Assembly: GCF_000276665.1 (NCBI RefSeq)
Contig: NW_004955472.1
Coordinates: forward strand, 6,457,500-6,521,499
Length of the DNA: 64,000 bases
Direction of reading: 5' to 3'
Source of the DNA: Chinchilla lanigera
Taxonomy: Eukaryota; Chordata; Mammalia; Rodentia; Chinchillidae
Position numbers and translations under genes: made by a program. The notes below the pieces were generated by a model. It searched no databases, was not told the DNA's origin, and worked only from the letters and a program-made list of their open reading frames with translations. This document shows, in pieces, positions 58,619 through 64,000 of this stretch; the first letter of the stretch is position 1, and each line of letters starts with the position of its first letter.

Positions 58619-59472
58619 TTTGCTCCTTCATTTTGTCATTTTTGAAGAACCTGAGACTCCCTGTAGTGCAGTCTCACTGTGCTGATTGTGTGTGAGTGGC
58701 AGGGCGAGAGTCTGAAGATCCTCAGTGCTCAGTGTAGCTCCTGTGCTGGTGAGTGGTGGCAATGTGGGGGCCCAGATGCTCCTGACCTCTCTTGCATTCA
58801 GCTGGCTTCTGGGAGTGTGTGGGAAGGGCGGGGGAGGCTCAGTGGTGTTCCTGAGATTGTCTGGGATTCGGCCTAACTTCCACAAGAGTAAAGGGGGGAT
58901 GCAGGTCGAGTTCACTGAGGCTTCAGATATTGCCCAGGACAGAGCCTGCTTCCCACACTGGAAGGGGAGGGGTGAGGGTGAGCTCCCCGAGGCCGCTGAC
59001 TATGTTCAGGTTTCAGCTGAGCTACCAGGGGGGTGTGAGTTGTTCTGGCATTGGTCACCAAAACCCCAGAAGTTGTCCAGGGATCCACGTGCCTCATACC
59101 CTAGTGGGGGAGGCACCAGAGTGGCTCACCGGGTTCCTAAATGTGTCTGACGTATGGCCCAGCCCAGAAGACACGCTATACATTTGGCGGGGAGACTCAT
59201 AGGCCCCAGAGGGTCCCTGAGGTTTCACCTGCTTTGCATGCTGGTAGGGGATGAAAAGCTGCGACTCCTCAGGCTTCCTGATGTCTGGGGTTCAGTCCAG
59301 CCCTGGCCCACACAGTATAGGTGTGGCGGGTAGCCACCGAGGCCCCAGAGGGTGCCCAAGGTTTTGTCTGCCTTGCACGCTGGTCAGGAGGCAGAGCCCA
59401 GGCTCACCGGGCTTCCTGAAGATGTCTGGGGTTTCGCCCAGCCTGGAGCAACACACTGTGGATGTGGCGGGT
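58619..59472 (-). promoter_or_regulatory. L1 5'UTR with ~140-bp tandem monomers
   Basis: This GC-rich region upstream of ORF1 contains five related tandem units. The marker 'gtctggg' (or a variant) occurs at 58,859, 59,004, 59,145, 59,283 and 59,425, giving periods of 145, 141, 138 and 142 bp. The two outermost units (59,202-59,340 and 59,341-59,472) are most alike, sharing 'ggccccagagggt' and 'gtggcgggt'. The inner ones are more diverged. In mouse and rat, tandem monomers at this position carry the pol II promoter, so I infer the same role here. The array ends exactly at the target-site duplication. Confidence 0.85.
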
Positions 59473-59486
59473 TGAAAGGAAGTCTT
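59473..59486. repeat. right target-site duplication of full-length L1
   Basis: tgaaaggaagtctt is identical to 52,724-52,737 and marks the 5' side of the minus-strand L1. Confidence 0.97.
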
Positions 59487-60430
59487 GATATCTCAGATTT
59501 CCTAAGACAGGAATTTAGTGGTCTTTGATCCATTTCACAACCCTGAGTGAGTGAATCTCACGTCAACTAGACTAGGAGGAACTAGCAAGGGAATTACCAT
59601 ACATCCTAAACATATTTGGAGGAGCTTGCTGTTGTGAAGGATTTTGATGTATGTTCTTCTAGGATTTTTTTTTGGTCTGCTCTGTTTATATTTCTTTTAT
59701 TATGTATACTAGGTACTGTTGCCACTTGATATGTAGAACCACTACTGATTCATTTCACTAAATAAGTTTTTAAAATGGCATTTTTACACACACATTTTCA
59801 CTGTTTATGCACAGCCTACATTTATGTAAACATCTTATTTTTTGAACTCCAGATGTTTTCAATGCTTTACCATCATAACTTTTGAATAACTTTCTGCTCA
59901 CAAAATAAATGCACACCCTTAATAATTCCTGGGGTATATTATTGAGGTGAAACTATCGCTTTCTCAGACACTCATAACCATCATTACTGTGGCAAGAAGC
60001 ATAAAGCAGTGGAGCCCAGAGAAGAGGAGGATGCTACGCAGTTACCTGGGTTCCCTTGTTACTGCGGGACTCATTCCCACACTTTGGAAGGTCCCCTACC
60101 CTTCCCTCCTCCTCCAGCACTATCAAATGTAGGTTCAAATTTATACTTCAACAGTCCAGCAGATTTTTTTCTGTCAGGAACATTCAGAGTTTTTAGTAAA
60201 TGCTTGGGACTGCAAGGATTAAATACACAATTTGTAAGAGTTATACGTTCTCTAATCTCCTTCTTCTAAACCATCGCATGATTTGGAAAAAGGTTAACAA
60301 ACAGCAACCTGAGCATTACCATTTTCTTTTATTAACAGATTTTAAGGGCTAGCAGGCACATACTGAGGAAAATTCCTCGGAAAATATGTGTTAAACTTAC
60401 GTACATCTATCATCTATCACCTGTTTAAAA

Positions 60431-60467
<37 letters not shown>

Positions 60468-61180
60468 TACAGCCTACCAGTAACTTCATGACTTTCCACC
60501 TGTATTAAAGACTGGATCCGAATAGAGATGAAACAGTCTCATGAATCTCAGAAAGAAATGAAGTCCTAGAAAAATCAGGGGCCCTCTGCCTCCCAAAAGA
60601 GCAACCGATATAGTTCTGTATGTTGTACTATTTTTAATTGTGATAGTTGCAGACTTACAACAGGAAACACTGGTGTAAAAAGAAATGAAATATGCTTTTC
60701 TCACTAAAAAAATATGTAAAAGACTAGCTGCTGTTTTGCTCATGTACAGCTCTGAGTCAATGCAATTATCAAAGAGGAAGCAGATTTGTGACTGACTTGA
60801 TTAACAGTTTTAATGTGGGAATTAAATAATAGTTACTAAATTAATACTTGGTTGATTTATTAATAGTATTATCTCATATTTCTGAAGTCTCTTTGCAAAG
60901 TAGCAGTCCTTTGATCATCAAATACTCAAAATAAGTTGCAAAGTTCTGACTTCACATGAATCTTATGGTCAATATCATTCTGCAACACAGACGTGGGGTA
61001 AGTACAGCTGAAGAAGGAAAGAGCACAGCAAGTCCCCCCTGGATCACAACAGGTTACCTCACCCTCCTGCATTCCAGTCACAGCCCTGAGCTCTTAGTCC
61101 CTCAGGTAACATACTGAGTCCTTCAGCAGAGGGAACACAGCCAGAAATTCTCTATGGCCACCTGTGGAGAGTAGAGGACA
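59487..61180. other. unique DNA, old repeat traces, no gene
   Basis: The first roughly 100 bases probably continue the ancient repeat interrupted by the L1. About 59,840-59,945 weakly resembles an old L1 3'UTR. No exon is seen. Confidence 0.4.
60435..60467. repeat. (CA)n microsatellite
   Basis: About 16 uninterrupted CA units. Confidence 0.95.
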
Positions 61181-61184
61181 GTAA

Positions 61185-61290
61185 TAAAGCCTCCTCCAAT
61201 TTTCTCTCCTCTGATGAGAAAGGCAAACTCAGAGAGAGCAATAATTTGCCCATTACCACAGAAATGATGAAAGGAAGAGCTATGGAGAAA
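61185..61290 (-). mobile_element. MIR SINE relic
   Basis: 'gatgagaaaggcaaactcag', 'agagagcaataatttgccca' and 'ttaccacagaaatgatgaaa' follow the reversed MIR core (a 'gaggaaactgaggctcagag' type block). Confidence 0.55.
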
Positions 61291-63090
61291 ACAATTCTTG
61301 TGCCTACTGGAGTTTTCTATTCATTATTCTTAATTACATCTACATGTAGCTGTGTACCAGCAGTCTATGGGGAAAAACCCAGAAGCATAGACTTCGAATA
61401 AAAATGTACCCCTGAATACCCGGACAAGTCACTTTCTCAACCATAATGTCAAAGCTTAAATTGTGATTCTAACTTTAAAAAAATTAAAAGTTACATCTTA
61501 CCTGAAAAATCTAAATTTTGAATGTACATTTCATGCGATTGCTACTTACTGCTGTTTGCCTCCAAAAAGTAGAAGTGTTTTACTACGATCAAAATTGCCA
61601 ACGAGAAAATTCTTTTCCACTCTGGATCACGGGAAGATTTTGAAATGAATACCAAAATGGGAGCACTGATTCATTAAATAGCGTGCTGCTTAGGACTTAT
61701 CTGATGTTAAATAAATAATTTTAGCGTGTTTCTACCTACATGTTAGTGATTCACATACTTGTGTTTTTAGAATGTTCTCTCTTACACCTGATTTGTGATG
61801 ATGTGCTATCATATTTAAGAGAAAAAGGGAGAATTTCCTGAGAGGAGCAGCTTGCATGGAGAATTTGTTTTCCTGCAGCCGGCAACCTTCACAGGTGGGC
61901 ATCTGCGAACTTTAGCAACTCCTTGAATTTCAGCCAGTTCTGGTTGCTGTACACGTTGACACAGAGGAAAAGCAATTTGTAAGAGAATCAGACTTTTTTT
62001 TTCTCATCAACTAACTACCATGACGCTGTGTACTTTTGTCTCATTTCCAAAAGTATTCAATGAAAGCTATTTAAATTGCTACTCAACAATTAACTTTTTA
62101 TGTGTTTATGGAAACACAGTAAATGATCAGAATTTCAAAAGTCAGAGTAAATTTTTCAAAGTTTATGGGGCAAAAGAAAGCAACAAAAATGGCATGCATT
62201 TCTTACTTATGTGTTGTTCTAAATCTGTCAGACAGATACTATAACAGAGAACAGGTTTCCTTTCCTGTAACTTGTTGGTCTTCATCTTGGAAATAACGAG
62301 CTACTGGTAGTCATGAAGCAGCAACTTCATGCTCTCATTAGTGTTGGGGTTTAAGTCCTGGGGGGTCTCATGGGCCTCTTGGCCTGGGCACTTATTTTTC
62401 TTTTGTTTTATGGACTGCTTGTTTTTCTAGGTGAGAAAAAAGCCCAAACTGCCTTTCAGCAGTTGTGGGGGGACAAGAAAAATTATTTGCTTTTTTCCTG
62501 TACCATTCAGTTAATGATTTTCAGCAGTCTTATTGGAATATGAGTGTCTTGTTATTTTTTAGCAGAAAACCCCCATAAAACAAACAACTGTGCAACTCTG
62601 CACGGTTCATGTGACTCCTAGCTTGCCTGCTTTTTAATTTATGTATATACAAGTTGTAAAAATAAATGGGAGAATGCATTTTTAAGGAGGCTGTATCAAA
62701 TCTTCACACATTTTGTTTCTTTTTTCCTTCTTCCTTTCTTTTTTTCTCTTTCTCTTTTCTTTCTTTCTTTTTCCCCACTTCTCTCTTTTTTAAATAACAA
62801 AATGTATGATTTTCATCATTAGCATGAAGAAATCATTGTGCCCTATGATATCTGAAGTTCCCCTTAGTATGCAGTGTGGTTCATTCTAGAGGCATTTGAG
62901 GAGAAAGATAGCCACACCTCCAAAATATCCTCTTGCTGATGGTGTCCTGCACTTTGTTGCTGTGTGATCTTTATGCTTTGTTTCCTATTATAATGACTTC
63001 AATACAGGATGTACACACACACACACATACACACACACACATGCACATTTATTAAGCCAATTTTGAAATAAGATTCCAGTATTTACATGA
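61291..63090. other. unique DNA with short simple repeats
   Basis: It contains a C/T-rich tract (about 62,704-62,790) and a CA repeat (63,012-63,047). ORFs of 60-75 codons lack recognisable features. No gene is seen. Confidence 0.4.
63012..63047. repeat. (CA)n microsatellite
   Basis: A CA run with one 'ata' and one 'atg' interruption. Confidence 0.93.
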
Positions 63091-63094
63091 AATA

Positions 63095-63590
63095 TGAATC
63101 TTTAAACATATTTTTATTTTTAAATGACACACAATCAACTATATGTATATATGAGGCCCAGCGTGATACTTTAATACATGTGTAAAATATGTAGTGATTG
63201 ACTGAGTAATTAGCATATCCATGACCTAAACATTATTATTTCTTTGGGTTAGTCACATTCAAAACCCTCTCTTCTGGCTACTTTCAAACACAAAGAGTAA
63301 TGAATTGCTGTTAGCCACAGAGGCCGGACTCTCTGTAGAACAGCGGAACTTCTTTGATTTTGCCCAGCTGTGCTCTGCAGCTGTTACCCATCCTCTCTCC
63401 TTCCCTCCTCATCTGTCCACCATTCTCAACCTCCACTCAGCACTTTTCTAGTCTCTGCTTCTGTAAGATTGATGTTTTGGCTTCCACACATAAGTGTTTG
63501 CCATTCTGTGCCTGATTTCTTTTACTTAACATAATGTCCTCCAGTTTCATCCCATATTTCCACAAATAACAGGATTTCATTGTAATAATG
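63095..63590 (-). mobile_element. old L1M 3'UTR/ORF2-end fragment
   Basis: 'ttagcatatccatgacctaa', 'tcacattcaaaaccctctct' and 'ataatgtcctccagtttcat' are reversed landmarks of the L1M 3'UTR in the expected order. No open frame is present. Confidence 0.75.
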
Positions 63591-63605
63591 AGTGCTGAAA
63601 GTAGA

Positions 63606-63711
63606 TCACTGAAACCAAGCATGAGCTGGTACATGCCTGTAATCCCCGCACTCTGAAAGGCTGAAGCAGGAGGATTACAAGTTGCAGCCAAGCCTGGGCA
63701 ACATAAGGACT
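63606..63711 (+). mobile_element. B1-type SINE
   Basis: 'accaagcatgagctggtaca', 'tgcctgtaatccccgcactc' and 'gcagccaagcctgggcaaca' give a short 7SL-derived monomer without the internal duplication. It runs into a GGA-rich tract instead of a plain A tail. Confidence 0.75.
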
Positions 63712-63775
63712 TGGAGGAGGAGGAGGAGGGGAAGGGGAAAGGGAAGAGGAGGGGGAGGGGGAGGAGGAGGAGAAA
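63712..63775. repeat. (GGA)n-rich tract
   Basis: A purine tract of GGA and GGGGA units forming the 3' tail of the preceding SINE. The poly-proline ORF on the opposite strand is an artefact. Confidence 0.9.
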
Positions 63776-63902
63776 GTAAATGATACAGTAATAAAAAGTT
63801 TACCAAGAAGAGAAAGCTCAGAAACAAGTGGCTTCTCTGATGAATTCTACTAAACAACTAACATCAATTCTCAAACTATTCCAAGAGATCTGAGTTTGAA
63901 AT

Positions 63903-64000
63903 AATTTTATTTTAAGGATAAAAGGAGGGAAACATTAACAGACATACAACATTTTACAACATATCACAAGCACAATACAGACAATACAGAGTTCCAAACA
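63903..64000 (-). mobile_element. probable L1 3'-end fragment, runs off window
   Basis: 'ttattttaaggataaaagga' and 'gggaaacattaacagacata' recur at about 6,890-6,985. The T-rich left edge suggests a reversed A-tail. The element continues beyond the right end of the window. Confidence 0.4.

Larger units (their letters stand above)
52738..59472 (-). mobile_element. full-length L1 retrotransposon
   Basis: The element contains every L1 part in order on the minus strand: a monomeric 5'UTR (about 58,620-59,472), ORF1 (57,419-58,618), a 39-bp spacer, ORF2 (from 57,379 leftward), a 3'UTR (to 52,738) and an AATAAA/A-rich end. A perfect 14-bp duplication flanks it. Total length is 6,735 bp including three nested ID SINEs, or about 6.4 kb without them. 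Stops and frameshifts in both ORFs and a shrunken A-tail show it is not recent and cannot move itself. Related 3' ends occur at 8.3, 16.2 and 38.7 kb. Confidence 0.97.

Noticed and set aside
58725..59150. 141-codon plus-strand ORF in GC-rich DNA
   Set aside because: It lies antisense to the L1 5'UTR monomer array. High GC lowers stop frequency, and nothing indicates a protein.
1..64000. CRISPR arrays, bacterial operons, phage or toxin systems
   Set aside because: No spaced direct repeats, ribosome-binding sites or dense coding are present. Composition and SINEs show mammalian nuclear DNA.

Overview
The window is 64 kb of AT-rich mammalian nuclear DNA, almost certainly from a rodent. The evidence is the transposon content: about ten copies of a tRNA-Ala-derived ID SINE, several B1 (7SL-derived) SINEs, B1+ID composites, and a rodent-type L1. 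No B2 SINEs were seen, so a mouse- or rat-like murid is less likely. The species cannot be named from sequence alone. Ancient repeats shared by all placental mammals (MIR, L2, CR1/L3, MER5A, MaLR LTRs, L1M) make up most of the rest. I found no convincing exon of a host protein-coding gene. The window reads as intergenic DNA or part of a very large intron. Nearly all open reading frames over 60 codons are chance ORFs, simple-repeat translations or pieces of transposons.

Layout. 1-8 kb: unique AT-rich DNA with old MIR copies and a long pyrimidine tetranucleotide array interrupted by a 100-N assembly gap (4,422-4,521). 7.2-16.5 kb: three ID SINEs, an L1 3' end, an old L1 ORF1/5' region (about 11.0-11.7 kb), a candidate retropseudogene 3' end (14.6-14.96 kb), and a dense L1/ID/L1/B1 cluster at 15.1-16.5 kb. 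16.5-52.7 kb: mostly unique sequence with scattered ID, B1, MIR, L2 and LTR relics, a CR1/L3 relic near 26 kb, and a 5S rRNA-derived fragment at 48.7 kb. 52,738-59,472: a full-length L1 on the minus strand, bounded by a perfect 14-bp target-site duplication. It has a roughly 140-bp tandem-monomer 5'UTR, decayed ORF1 and ORF2, and three nested ID insertions, each with its own target-site duplication. 59.5-64 kb: unique DNA, an old L1 3' end, a B1 with a GGA-rich tail, and another putative L1 3' end running off the right edge.

The only genes acting together are those of the 53-59 kb L1. Its 5' monomer array would act as promoter, ORF1 as the RNA-binding chaperone, and ORF2 as the endonuclease/reverse transcriptase. 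ORF2 keeps catalytic positions N14, E43 and Y115 and the RT signature FSDD, but stops, a 31-bp tandem duplication and SINE insertions show that this copy is dead. The ID SINEs look younger and were presumably mobilised in trans by related L1s. The item most worth a second look is the monomeric L1 promoter. I did not find an undescribed multi-gene system.
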